Of a DNA stretch of 64,000 nucleotides, positions 10,521 through 23,880 are shown piece after piece. Numbering within the stretch: position 1 is the first letter of the stretch; each line of letters begins with the position of its first letter. This DNA comes from Pleurotus djamor (lineage: Eukaryota; Basidiomycota; Agaricomycetes; Agaricales; Pleurotaceae). The stretch is from assembly GCA_029747585.1 (NCBI GenBank), contig JAPEVF010000174.1, forward strand, positions 1 to 64,000, written 5' to 3'. The notes beneath the pieces were generated by a model. It did not search any database. It had not been told where the DNA came from and was given only the letters and a program-made list of their open reading frames with translations. The translations under genes were made by a program, and so were the position numbers.

Positions 10521-11661
10521 TTATAACATATCTATCTGAAAACAATGATACGGAGGTTGGGTTGGGGAGCGAGACAATCTAAGCCTAGTGAGCATAAAGG
10601 CAGTACAAAGATAGACAGCGTACCATACCTGAAAATTTAGTGAATACCTATTCTTTTGGTCAAAGTAGCTCTCTCCAAACCAATGAGGTCGCTCAGCAAA
10701 GGGAATGAGTGAGCCATCAACAAAACATCACCCATCCATCCAACCCTTACAGGAGTGCCGGCGTACCCACTCCTTGGCTTCTGCCTTCTCTTCGTTGGTC
10801 GGGAACCTAACAGTGTTCTTCATGAAGTCCGGATGTAAGATGGCAGTCATTACACGGCGTGTGGCTAACAAAACAGTCCCTTTGCCGACTCCAGCCCAGT
10901 TCGCAACTGACTGCTACCGTTATGCCCAAATCAATAGATTGTGATGGCTAATTGCTTTTCGACGGGAATTTGAGTGTTCTGGGAATTGTTAAAGAAGACG
11001 GCATTGGCCTCAATGGCAGTGATGAAGGAGTTGAAGGTGTGTGGTGAAATGCGTAGCTCTTGTTGGAAATGGTCAGGCTGTGAATTTTTGAGAGTTCGTA
11101 GGACGTGGTGGAGGTAAGATGGGCCACGGGGGGAAGGGCTCTTGTGGAACCTCATAGTGTTGAGTATACATATCTGAGATGTTGTGTAATACCCACATAC
11201 GAAGTTACGCCCATTGACCCATTGATCAACAGGGCATGGTCCAGGAGAATCATCCATTTCACTATCCAAATCATAGCTATCCTCTGATTCCTCATTGTCT
11301 GCATCACAATCCAGGATGTCAAGGTCACTCTCGAAGTTTTCAATGGGTTGCGGGTCTGAGCCAAAGCTGTCGGAGGAGGAAGAGGATAGGCTGGAGTGAT
11401 TGATGTTGAACCCCTCACTCAAAGGGTTGGAAATGTCTGCAAATTGGCAATATCGTGCCAATCGGTGCCCAGGATTTTGCTCCAGTGAGTAGTACTGGTT
11501 TCAGAGGAGTAAGACAAGGGTAAAGTACTGAAGTCATTGAGACTAGAGAGAGAAGACAGGTCATTGTCGCTGGGGTGGCTTGGGAACTGGAGATGCCGAA
11601 GATGCCACAGCAAATCACGCTTACGTTGGAAGGGAAGAAGAGGGAGAAAAGGTAGGGTCAT
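10521..11661 (-). pseudogene. PIF/Harbinger transposase remnant (DDE superfamily)
   Basis: Read on the minus strand from a Met at 11661, an S/D/E-rich N-terminal region passes through a frameshift near 11460 into a segment of the type ELRISPHTFNSFITAIE...EKQLAITIY, the recognisable start of Harbinger nuclease domains. A TGA then sits where the family has Arg (IY-stop-FGHNG). After another frame change WAGVGKGTVLLATRRVM continues to a region containing the first catalytic Asp (CFVDGSLIPFAERPHWFG). A GT...AG intron (10628-10536) follows SLNFQ, and four codons later a stop ends the homology. With two stops, frame changes and no C-terminal half, it cannot encode an active transposase. No terminal repeats were found. 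Confidence 0.8.
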
Positions 11662-14600
11662 GACAATTGTACCACCACTTCATTCTCCTCTTCTACCTTC
11701 TCTTTCACCTCAACCCGCCTCACCGACGGGTTGATTTTCAAAAAGCCTTCACAAAAAACCTCTTTTTAATCCCTCTTTCTCCCTCTCATCTTTGGGCTTT
11801 CCGTATCCATCTCCACCTCTACACTTTACGCTTTACAGGTACCATCTATTTAGAACGTGGTTTTTAGCAGGCATATCTCCCACCTCCCCAATTTCCTCAT
11901 TTCCTCATCGTTTTGTCGTCTTTTGGTGTACATGTATATGCATCCTTCCTTCCTCATTTCCTCATCGTCGTTTTTTTTCATTTCATGTGTTTNCTATCCT
12001 CAACGTATCATGGTTCGAGTACATATATAGCATCTCATCTCTCCCTCATCTCTCTCTCATAGTGCATCAGCATTTCCATCTACATCGTAGCAATAACAGT
12101 TTCATTGAATTGGGTCAAGTCGGTGTGATTTTTGAGTCGCGAGTTTTGAGATGAGTGAGTTGAGTTGTGTGAGCTGAGTTGTGCGTTTTGGGGATGAAAG
12201 GGAGTTGAGTGAAAGGGAGTTGAAGACTTCGACAACTTCGAGCTTGCTGCTGCACGCCTCGACTTGATGCGTTCGATGGGTGGATTAGGAGCCCACTCCT
12301 ATACTATCCTATACCCTCCTATCCTCTAACGTTACATTTTCTTTTTTCACGCTCCATGGTATACGGTCCCTACCGCCGGCATATGGTTAACGGGTTAACG
12401 GTACCGTATGGGAGAGATGACGCGATATTGACGAATCTTAAAACTCAACAAACAAGTGATTATAAGCAAGTGATTATTGTGGGTGTTATGGGTGTTATGG
12501 GTGGTTGGTGGGAAGCGAGGTCAGGTACGCGTAAAGGACGTAGGTGCATATGTACGCGTATTTCATGGACTTTTTTTTTTACTTTTCCGGGGGTATGAGG
12601 CGGGATCTGGCGGGATGTGGATGCGCGCCACCCGAGACCTCAGACCGTAACCGCTCGTTCCCGGCATCCCAAACCATCCACCATGTCTCATACAACCATC
12701 TACTTGTTGACTCCTTGGTGAAATGTCGACTGTCCATGTCAACCCCCGACCAGTTGGTCCACGGAAACATGTCAACGGAAACAAATTGAAATTATTTGCA
12801 ATTTACAAAACGACAGACGACGGAGTACGGACTATACGGAAACAAATTTCCCATTTCCCATTTGATGACATACTTGAACTTCGGCGTCTCCCGTACGTCC
12901 ACCTCCTTCCCAATCCTCAACTTTGTCATGTTACACCTCGACACTCAGGACGTCCAAAAGCCCCGTGCACCGTACACCGTACAGCGCAACCCGATGTTGG
13001 GACCTCGGAGCCGTGATTTTTAACTTTTTCCCTTTCACTGTTTCCCTTCCCTCTCTCTCTCATCTTTTTGAGTTTTGCGAAATCTCATGAGCCGCTGAAC
13101 GTCGTGTGTTTATCACTTTNCGACTTTTTTTTTGCGTACCTGGCCTCACGGTTCACCATAAACCTTGTAACTCAAGGGGTTCGAGGTCCATGCTTCCCCC
13201 TCCTACCTCCCGTAACCCGTTTTGTTCATGATAATCATGATCGTATGGTTGATGGTATGGTTGAAAGTCGTATGGGTGGTATGGGTTACGGTGCATCGGG
13301 AGTGTCTACCCGACGCCCGGAGGTCCATGCGCTTCTTTTTCCTCGTTTTACCTTTTAAAATCCCTGTTTTACCTTTTAAAATCCTTGATTAGGAAGTTTT
13401 TTNGGACGAGGATTTTTGGGGTGAGCATGCGCATGGCGCGTGAGCATGGGTCGAGGTGGTGGCCGTATAGAGAACAAGAACAAGTGTTCGTGCTCGTGTT
13501 CGTGCGCCTCGAATGATCGGGACAGGGAGAGGGAGAGGGTGTACACGGGGAGGGGAGAGGGGATGTGTTTTTGGGTATTTGAAATTTCTCTTCCTTTCTA
13601 AATTCTATGGAGGCGTATGCGTATGTTTTCCTGTGCGTACACGAGTCTACTCTACTCTAACTCTACTTCCTTTGGAATCAGGAATCAGGAATCTGGGTGG
13701 ATGGCTCTCTCTATGACGATCAGTCGGTCGGTTTGAACTTTGAAGGGTGGGTTGGGTTGGATGGTCGGGTTGAAGGGAGGGTGGGTGGGTGGTTGTTCGG
13801 TTTCCCGGGAGAATTGGTGGAGGGGTTTCGGTGGACCTTCATGGACCCATACCTCTTGCATACCCCTTCAAATTCCCGGACATACAAATACACAACCCAG
13901 CTGATTTACCGTTTGCGTTTTGTTTCTCGGATCTCATCTCCCCTTCTACTTATGGTGAATCTAGGACTTGAAACACAAACACGACGACATCACGGTTGGG
14001 CGGTTGGAATGAGGACAGTTGGAATATTGGGATTGAGGATGCTAGGACAGTTGGACGTACGGGACCTTCCGCTGTCCCCCTTGTCCAACGCTATCTTCCG
14101 CTGTCGAGTCCATGTCATCCTTCTTACGCCGTTCTGCCATTGAATTCATTCTCTTATTCTCTTATTCTATGACTCAATGGTTCCAACGTGGTCTAGCGTG
14201 CTGCGTAGACGAAGGAGGGTGAGGGTCTGAGACAAGGAAGGGTCCACCCATTCAAATACTCAATTCAACGCGAAATCACCTACTTACTCGTGATTTTCCA
14301 AAGCACTTGGGGGACTTCTACTCATGGTTATGATTGGCGTTGATGGGAGTTTGGGGGGTCTTGGAGGTCTTGGAAGGACGTCGGAGACTTGGTCTACCTC
14401 CTCCGGTACCGCTTACCGATTACCACCCCCATCCTTGTCACCCCCAACTTGGAGTAACGACGAGTTACTTATTGGTGGCTTGATGCTCGAGGTACGCGTG
14501 GGGTACTGTCAGGTTGGTATTGAATTGATCGTTATGGATGGGATGACGCGAGCATGAGCAATTGAGGATGATGGGCAGGAGGGTTGGGATCCGGTGAGCG

Positions 14601-16900
14601 AGGAATGCGATGTTGACGATACTTTCCTCTTCCCCTTTCTCCTCCCTTTCATCGGGTGTCTGGAGTCTGGAGTCTGTATTCGCTCTGATGTCGATTCTCC
14701 TTCTCCAGCGGTCCGTCGAAGGCTTGATCTCGACTTTTCACACCCTCCATAACCTCTACAACGTTTACAACCTCCATAACCCCTCCACAATCTGTGTAAC
14801 GCGGGTTGTTGCTCTAGAACTTGGACATCAACACGACATCAACAACCCACGCCGATATGTATAACGAAGAAGGATGGTTCTATGCCAAGAAGTCAGCAAG
14901 CCAGGAAGTATGTATGTTGCGTACCGACGGCCCGGTCGTGACATACTGAGCCGATTTACTTTTACTTACTTCCTTCCCTTAGACCTCAAGACCTCAAGAC
15001 CTGAAGTATTATTCTTGGCATGGAGTGGTTGTTTGATCCGTGGCCCACGCGCAACTCACGCGATTAACGGTTAACCACCGATTCCCGAATGACGGCCTGG
15101 AGGACTTGACAAAGCGAATCAAACATCAAATATAGAGTAGAACGACAGCGGACAAAGATAAAGCCACGTCCACGTTTTACGCGTTTACGGTGGAACGGTG
15201 GAAAGTGGGTAGGGACAGCGGTAGCGGTAACGGTAAGGTCACCTGCCCATATATTCATGTGTATGTTCGCTTGTTCGTATGTTGTATCATGTATGTTGAT
15301 ACCTAACCATGTGAGCCAGCTGCAGGTCATATGTTCAAGGTTTTCCGGCAAGCTAGGTAACCCTGCAGATGCGATGCGCATAAACGACTACTGGTCGCTT
15401 GTCCCCTACTCTAGTCCTCCGATAGGACAATAACCTATAAGGGCATCGGTATGTGCTTTTGCTCTGGCTCGCGGATCTCGTACTCATGTTCGCGGGTCTA
15501 GGTGAAGTGGACCTCAGGTAGAAGTGCCGAGGAGTATCTCCACCGTCCTTGAACTTGAAGACGCGGTGGCAATATACCGTATTCGCAAGCAACCACTTGT
15601 GGACGGTTGAACACCCAATCCCCGTGTTGGATGACGAGTACCTATCATATCTCATTGGTCCCCCAAAGACTACATCACTCACCGCCCGACTCCGAGTCGG
15701 TCCATCGGTGCGAAAGTCTAACGTCTAACGTTGCTGATTGATTATATTGGACGTGACGTTGAGGGCGATTAACGTCAACAACGTCACTTATCCAAGGTTA
15801 ACGCGTAAACGACCTGATTGGACGGATCAACTACGAATGTTCTATGGGAGGATTCGTGGTTTGAACTTTGAAAGGGACTCGGAATGGGGATTGGTTAGTA
15901 TGTCAGGAATCAGGACTCTAACAATCCGTTGTTCCGTCTCGAGTTGACTTGAAAAGGAATTGCCGAAGGCATCCCATCCCACCCAAAATCCAACCGCCTC
16001 TACCCTTTCTTAACACCCTAACACCCTTTCTCGTTCTCACCTTGCGTTTCACCCAATAGGTACACGATACCTCAATATGTGCCGCGAAACCCAATACGTC
16101 CAAGGTACCCAATACACCCAATGTTCTTATCAAAATTAATTCCGCCGGCGGTGTACCCTTTCCAAGCCCTTGTCCTCCCTCTTCCTACCTGGAGATCGAC
16201 TTGGGTTTGACAGAAACCCGGTACTAAGCCGCACTCGTCCATCGACAATCCAGTCGTAATGCGTATGGAGGCTTTACACGCAACTTATCACTTGCGACTT
16301 GCGAGGATTCAATGTTGCGATTGGTTTCCCCGCGATTCAAGATTCGAGCATCCCCTCGGTTTTCGGCTTCAGGAATCAGGAACTCATACTTGTTGCGGCA
16401 CCCTTCACCCTTCACCCTCAACCCTTCATCCTTTGTTTACGGCTTACGGTTTACCGTTGGACCTGGAAGAAGAAGTGGGAAGGAGTGCAAGGAGAGGTGC
16501 TAGTAGAGCCTTGACGACCATATGCGGACTCGGCATGGAACCAATTGATTGCAGTTGCAGCTTGAAGATCGGAAAGTTGACGGTTGGAAAGGTTGGTGGC
16601 GACTTGGTGGACATCAAGCCATCAAAGCATCACGGCATTCCTGGATAAGGAATCCTTGTGGCAACCAACCAACGGCGTCTGTCTCTCCCTCTCTCTGTGT
16701 CCCCTCTGTGTCCCCTTTGTGTCCCTCTCCCTCTCTCCTTCCGTTTGTGGTTTGTGATTTCTCCGAGTCTCCCATGATACTCACTTGCCGCACACCCTCA
16801 TGCGTGCGTCTCTTCCCGTGGCGCTCTCGTGGCTCTCTCAAGCCTTTCCCATGCCTCGGACACACTCTATCTCTCCCTCTTTATCTCTAATCCCTATCTA
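11662..16900. other. Gene-poor domain, part 1
   Basis: No frame here carries a family signature. The sequence has pyrimidine-rich tracts (11680-11850, and 16680-16745 with repeated GTGTCCC and CTCTC words), a purine-rich stretch at 13520-13565, and many copies of short palindromic words of the GTTAACG/TTAACG/GTAACG type (for example 12385-12405, 15060-15080, 15220-15235, 15720-15800). Single Ns occur at about 11992, 13120 and 13403. Confidence 0.5.
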
Positions 16901-19900
16901 GCATCTCACGTTGTTCCCATGCATCAGGATCAAGCACGCATGTTATGATTTCGCCGACGGTTTCACGATTTGAATGTTACCGCCTTACGAACAGTTAGTA
17001 ACTTACGGTATGCCTTATTTCCTCTTTGAGAATAGCATGGGATTTGACGATTTTCTTGGATTGACAGTGTAGCACACCATCTTTAACCCTTCACTTTAAC
17101 GCAACTGTAACGCAACGTTAACGTTGAAGTTCGAGGGCCAGTGGATATGGACGTGTTAGCCAAATGGCGAAGCCAAGGCTGTAGAGCTCTCCCCTTGGTG
17201 CACGGTACGAAGGTGCGTGGTGTGTTGTTGGTTTAGTTTCTTAGTGCCGTAGAGTCAAGTTGGTACGTGGTAACGGTAACTGTTGAATGTTAACGTTAGA
17301 CGTTACGGCTTTACTAACCTTTGCTTGATGATAGATACATGACCCGGATACGGGATACGGGATGCACGGTATATGATGGATGATATACTCTGTGATGGGC
17401 GATACACACGGGTGATCCACTGGGCATTCGCGGCGTATGCCTTTGGTGTAATTTCGGGACGTACCGTGCGTGTTACGACTTGAGTCGACGTTTTTTTTGG
17501 ACTTGCTCCTTGTAGTATTGGGTGGTGTTGATGTCAATAAGTGTGAGCGGTGCGTGATGGTGCGTGATTATTTTTATGCTTGATGCCTGAAGCTTGAAGT
17601 TTTGAAAGTTAACGGATGCTGATGTCGTGTGTTTACTAGGTAGGATTACCTCCTTATCCATCAAATTGGGGAAATCGGATACTTCCGTGACTCCGTCTCC
17701 GTCTCCTGGTTTCCGAGTCTACCGTGTCATGTTGGATTCACGTAGCCTCGAGGCTACGAGGGATAACTCTACTTGGAGGTAAGTTAAGTCACATCATAAG
17801 TCTATCACTATACATTCGATTGTGCTTAACTTTGTACCGGTAACCGTACGCCGCACGCCGCACGCGTAGCTACTACTAGTTCGCATGGATGCGAACTTTC
17901 AATAACCAGCAAGCCTTGCTCTACGGACTTATGAGTTACGATGAGTACCTCTCAGGATATTTAGGACGACTCAAGCGCATGGTATCGCCGCTTGCGCGCC
18001 GTTTCAAGTCTACTCGAGGGAATTTTCTCACTTATTCATCGATTATCGTGGAATCAACTTGGGAAAACTGGCTACTCACTCTAACCTAGATTACCAGAGT
18101 ACCACCTCGCCAGTCGCCAGTCACGAACCGCCGGATCCGTAACTTCAGTATTGCCGGGGCCTGGATACCTCTATGAATATTCTGCCAGCGGCTGGGACGA
18201 ACCGTGACGTCCATGCGGAGACGGTCTTCGTCTCCTCATTGCGTTGCCTTAAGCTTCGACCGCCCAACGTTCGACTTGAGAAGGACACCGGCAACGTTGG
18301 TACGCTGTCCCCGAGTCGCTCGCATAAGTGATCATTAACCGTTAAACAAGCTTCAGCCTTCGAAACTTCTTCCCGACCCTTTGTAACGACGAGAAGCGTC
18401 CACATATCAGCGAAGAGCGAGGAGGGGTCAACGCGATGACTTCATGGGACGCATGGGAAAAGGGCGTGTCGTCACACACCTGCATCAAATCGTTACTTCT
18501 CATCGAGCGTCATGATCATAACGGTAAAGTAAACTTCGTTTGCGTCAGGAAACGTGTGTTGAAGTTTACTTCCCTTGTCGTGCCTTGTTAGGTTAGCAAC
18601 TACCATGGGTGACCGTGCGTTCAACGTCAACCATCAATCGATTTCTCATTGAACCCTTTCTTCTCTCATTCTCATCTCCTTCCGCCCTTCCTCCCCTTCA
18701 TCCAATGAACGCGATAACACCCTTGCATGGGCCGTGATCCCTGCGGCATTGGCGTTTTCCCGTGGCGGACACGTTTTTACCCTTGGTTGTCAACCTTACG
18801 GTACTCTCCCTTGTCTTCGTCTTGTGGTCATGGACGACTTGGGTTTGATTGGAAGGGGGAAATTAATTAAAATTGACGTCGGCGTGGAGGGATCGTTCCT
18901 GGGTTTACCGCGGTTATGCGTTGCGTTACGTTGTTTTCCCTCAAATCTTGAACCTGGTCATTTGTTCCGTGGCTCTTGGCCCCAAGCGTCCCAAGGATGC
19001 TCATCTGGGAAACTTGCATCTACTACGTTGTTCGTCTTCGTCTTCGGGGGCAAGTTCAGGTTCAGGTTCGACTTCGTCTCTGATTGCTTTCATCATCCCT
19101 GTAACTCGCTTTATTGATTCGGGTATGATGACAGTTGTGTTTCTCTCTCTGATAGGCTTCACGCTCCATGAGCTTATTGCGCGCACGCTGCAGCATGGGT
19201 AAGATCGATTGTTTCATATGTTATGGTTATACTTTATCGTCTTCTTTATCTTAGGCAACCTCACCGGCTTGGGTATGGCATTATCGGAAGACAAACCCGC
19301 ACTCCCAGCGGATGAAGTTATTTGTCTGTTTTTATCCTGATCAAGTTCAATCAAGATGCGGCATGTTCGATAAGTTTCGGTGAGTTTGTCTGATAATTGT
19401 TCACGAGGGACGCACATTGTGGTTTGGCATCTGGCATTCTCCCGCCGGCTTGATCAAGGGAACACATGCCTATTTCGCTCAATGCGTCTTGGTAAATCTA
19501 CCGCTCGAAACGGGGAAGATGGACCGAATCAGCCGATCAATCGTTGCGTTTTCCCTGCCACCACTTTCCCTCCTCATCTCATTGGTTTCGTATCTTTTAC
19601 TATTATGGGAGGAAGACACATAACTATAAGACTCGTGGTGCGCGTGGCAGACCGAAGACGTGGGGTTTTTCTCATGTCTCCATTGGTCTGAACGCAGTAT
19701 GTCCGCAAAACATACCTTATCCAACATCTCCGCATCATTGACCACTTGAAGGTATTCCGACGCATCACTCCGCGAACGATCCAGCTAGCTGCTTACCGTG
19801 CACAATGTACATGTGTTGTGCGATACCCAATTTACCTTGAACCTGCGCATGCCTGAAAACGCTTGTTTAAGGCTAAGCTAACCCCCTTGGTTCCCATAAT

Positions 19901-22670
19901 TGGTCTTATCCTCGAGTTAGACGGGCAGACGGAATCAATTCCACCTTGCAACGAATTTGCATCCCCGACCAGGTATTAAGCTCGGGGAAAGCTTGATTCT
20001 TTTTCCCTGTTCACCGGTTTTTGTCGTACAGACGTAAGATTGAATGTCACCGAACGGGTTCTTTTCGCTCGTAAAGGGATGGGATGTGTCGATGAGGTAG
20101 GGGTTTTAAGTATGAGGGTGCTCGCTGATGCTCAACCTGCTCCACAGGTAGTACCTTGGGTGGCGATTAGAACCGCTTCGTCCCCCCTTCTAGTTGACGC
20201 TCCCTCTTCCATCAGGTTCCCTGGCCGTCGTTCCTCTCACTTGTCATGGCAAAAGGCGCGGTGATAAGCGTTTCTGTGTGTCTTATCTCTATTATCTATG
20301 GTTTAGCTGATGCGGTTCTTGGCTTCGACTACCACCTTCCCTTCCTCTCCGCTCCCCTTTTCCATCCCTTCCTCGGTGACTCATCGAATTTCCAAGTTGA
20401 ACGCAAGCTTAATAGGGCGTGAGGCTTTCGCGAGGATGACACCGTGGAATGAGGGTACGTTTCGTGAATCGTGTTGTAACGTTAACGTTTGAGCTTTGAC
20501 CTTGACTCTGATAAAACTCCCTCTCCGCTCCGCTATTACACTTTATCCCCTCCTTGCTCCTAAGAGTCAGATAAGTTAAGTATGCCTCTTCGTCTGGTCA
20601 CATTTCATTTCGCGTCGATAACTCAATAGGACCGTCCCCTGAACTGACTCCTCGGCCTTTCCCCTTTGTCCCTCGTTGAAGCCTCGTTGTCGACTTCGTT
20701 GTCGACGATCATCGTCACGTAGATCGATCCCTGATTGGCGGAGTATTTATCTTCAGATTACCTTTTTNGAGTTCTTTTATACTCCACCTGTTCCTCTTTG
20801 TGCCCCTTTGAACAGAAGAGATCTGTCGAATTTGCCCCTGAGTTGGAGATGGAGCCTGAGCCCACCCGAGCCGTTCGAGTTAGAGACTTCTCTTTCTTCT
20901 GCTTACTTCCTCGTTTCTCTCAGGACATCCACCGGCTCCACAGCTACTGCTCTGTAAGTGTATACCGAAAACCGACGTTGTTAACTGTTAACTAAGTAAC
21001 TTCGCCTACGTACCCACCTCCATCTCAGGGTATGCGAGATGCAGTTACGCAAATGGGTAGTTGTTTCACTGGCTGAAGCATCTAAAATTTGACTCACACC
21101 TAAGTTACGACTTCTCACTTCTCTTGGGCTGGCGCCACTGTGCATGTTTCCGTGTGTCCAAGCTCGGAGAAGTCTTGCAGTAACCAACGACGATTTGCCT
21201 CTCACGCGCCTGCAGTACGGATTTCATGAAAAGACCCTGTTCTTTGCCAATCTCCACACCACACGTCCCTTCTCCCCTTCCATCCTAGGTACTTGTTTCG
21301 AGGAGGAGAAGCCCATACGTCATCTAAAATTAACTCGATGCTGTTACAGACGGTGATTATCTCTCTTGATCATGAAATCTCTAATCGTTCGCGGGTGAAA
21401 GTGACTCACGTATGTTAATAGATGAAATGGTCGATATAGCATCTAAGCAGTAGAGGCCCCTTCGGCCTCCGACATGGCAGGACGGTGAGACATCATAAGC
21501 TTGAGCGGTATTAATGGGCGATGACTCGTCCTTTCATAGCGCGTGGCAGTTTTCTAAGATACGACATGCTCTGGATGAATCATGATCAGGATTAGTCTTT
21601 GTGTGCGTCTACCAGCTGCGCTGGGCATGAGGCTCATGTTGGGTGAGTCGCTGCTATGCAGTCACACCTCCTACCTCGTGGTGGATAAGTCAAAAGTCCG
21701 CTATACGCGATAGACCATACTGTAGACCGTATCTCTTAGGCAATCGTTCCCGATTCCTCAAGATCATGATTATCTCGGAGCATGGATAGAGCACAATGAG
21801 TACCCCCTCCGACGAACGGTATCCCTTAAAATGGAGGGCACATCGGTGAAGGCGGGGAGGCGACCATCGATCCCCGGCAGACAATTAAAAGCAGGGAGGT
21901 CCCCTGGATCTTTCCGAGGGCGCTGGTCTGTTAAGAGTCGCTGCTTTGTTCGAGCTGATGCTTGATAGTGATCATATGACACTACGACTTATCCATCCAT
22001 CGTCGGAAATGCTTCTGTGACTGGATATCTGGAGGTAGCTAAGCTAAGTCAAGGTTTAGTACTCGCGGCGCTTCATTATGAGAACTTGTCACCGACTTAC
22101 TCGTGAGAGGCTCCACCTCGCTTTGTGCGGCTTGCTTTGTTGCAAACGTTGGTAATTGGTATGCAACTTCTTGATTCGCTTGAGAACATTCGAGCTCGCT
22201 CGGCGTGTCTTGACTGTCACTGATGGACCGCCTTGTGGGTGCGTACATCGATGAGACCCCTTGTGGTCACTTTTATACACGCTCTCACGTTTGCACAGGC
22301 ATCGAGGGAATATTTGAGCATCGAAGGGGTAAGTATCTCCTATTCTCTCCTGCCTCCTATTTTCAAAAGCGTCCTTCCTTGGGCTGGCATTAGCCGCCCG
22401 TTCTCTTTCGTGCTCTCCCTTCAAATTTCACAGCTCCCTGCGGACATCGCGTCAGATAGCGTTTTATGCCCACGAACATGGAGCTAAGCGCGGATATCCG
22501 CTTGCTAGTCGACTTCCAACTCGCTTATTGTATAAGCTGAACAGGAACCGCTTGCAAGTGCCCCACTTTGATCATTGATATCGGAAACCACGACTGTCAC
22601 GGCCCCCACGTTACTGGGTTTTACTATCACCTTCACACCTTCAAGCTTCATCCTTCGTCTTACTCTTGCA
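16901..22670. other. Gene-poor domain, part 2
   Basis: This continues the previous domain up to the first oxidase-like gene. TTAACG-type words persist (17095-17130, 17265-17310, 20475-20490, 20970-20995). All frames are under 130 codons and none is convincing. A GAGGCCcctt-CGGCCTC hairpin sits near 21452. No transposon coding sequence, rRNA or tRNA was detected. Confidence 0.5.
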
Positions 22671-23678
22671 ATGGGACAATTCTTTGAAGAGATACCAGAG
22701 AGGCTCATGCCATGGGTCATGAAGCAGCATATGTTCTGGGTTGCGACGGCTCCGTTGAAGGAAGATGGTCATGTCAATGTCTCGCCGAAGGGATTCGAAG
22801 ACTCGTTCCACATCGTAAACTCACGGAAGGTGTGGTATGAGGACTTGACAGGCAGTGGTGAGCTCTGTTTTGAACTACCTTGGGGACTGGAGCTTAAGCT
22901 GGAATACAGGCTCGGAGACCATTGCGCACCTGAAGGAAAACGGACGAATTACTGTCTTATTTCATGCTTTTGAAGGCCCTCCGCGTATCTGTCGCATCTT
23001 TGGTACTGGTAAGCAAGACCGTCCTTCAACCTGCCTTAAGAAATGCGAACTCATATTGGCCACTAATAATAGGAACGGTTTACGAATTTGGATCGCCAGA
23101 ATACAACGAGCTTCTTCCTCCATCAAGCCCCAATCGCAAACCTGGCTCTCGTGCCATAATAATGATTGATGTGTACAAGGTTGGAACCGTGAGTGCAATT
23201 TGAAGTCAACTTACTTCTTGTCTTGGCTCAACGTCTTTCCAATTTCTAGTCATGTGGGTATGCCGTACCGTTCTACGAGTTCAAGCGTCATCGTACCCAA
23301 CTCCTCGAGATGTCTACGCGGTTCCAAAACCTCGACCGTGACGCGGAGCTAGCTTTGGAGGACCCTTCGACTGAACCGTCCCCGCCTCGTCCAAACAAGA
23401 GCTTGAAGTGGTATTGGTCGACTCATAACATGCAGTCACTGGACGGGCTTCCCTCCATCGAGACCGCGCACGAGTCGTTCCGACTCTTCGAACCCGTCAC
23501 GAAGGTGTTCAAAAAGGATGATATATCGGAGAAAGGTGCGGGAAATGCGGTGCAGGACGCGTTGAGGTTGCCTTTGGTCGAGGGTAAGGTGGTGGTCGCG
23601 TTTGCCCTGGGGATGATAGCTGCTACTTCTTACATGAAATTCCTGCCGTATATTTCATCGTCTTTAATTAGGTCCTAG
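22671..23678 (+). CDS. Pyridoxamine-phosphate-oxidase-like flavin-binding-fold protein, copy A
   Basis: Four exons: 22671-22857, 22910-23008, 23073-23188 and 23250-23678, giving 275-276 residues. All introns are GT...AG and phases agree. The N-terminal half has the split-barrel PNPOx-like fold signature seen in fungal members (FWVATAPLKEDGHVNVSPKG, then RKVWYEDLTGSGSETIAHL and GRITVLFHAFEGPPRICRIFG). The C-terminus carries a hydrophobic segment (VVVAFALGMIAATSYM, about residues 250-266) that could anchor it in a membrane. The family is named for vitamin B6 oxidase, but most such fungal proteins have no shown activity, so the substrate is unknown. It is the upstream member of a tandem pair with identical intron positions. 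Confidence 0.85.
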
Positions 23679-23880
23679 CGCAGAACGCATGATGTGCTTC
23701 GGTCCCTTTTTCTTCTGACATTGACTGATGTTATGCACATGGTCCGTATAGTTGAAGTTGCTTAGCCGTAAACGCGGGTCAGCTGGTGGCCAGCCACCTT
23801 AGTCATTTGGTAGTGACAACTTTGAACTTCGCCCACGATCTTCACCAAGGTCGCTACCTCTGCTGCCTCTTTCTTCGACA

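Noticed and set aside
11662..22670. Many frames of 60-150 codons in the gene-poor domain
   Set aside because: None has a family signature, sensible splice partners or natural composition; several are low-complexity translations of CT- or GA-rich DNA.
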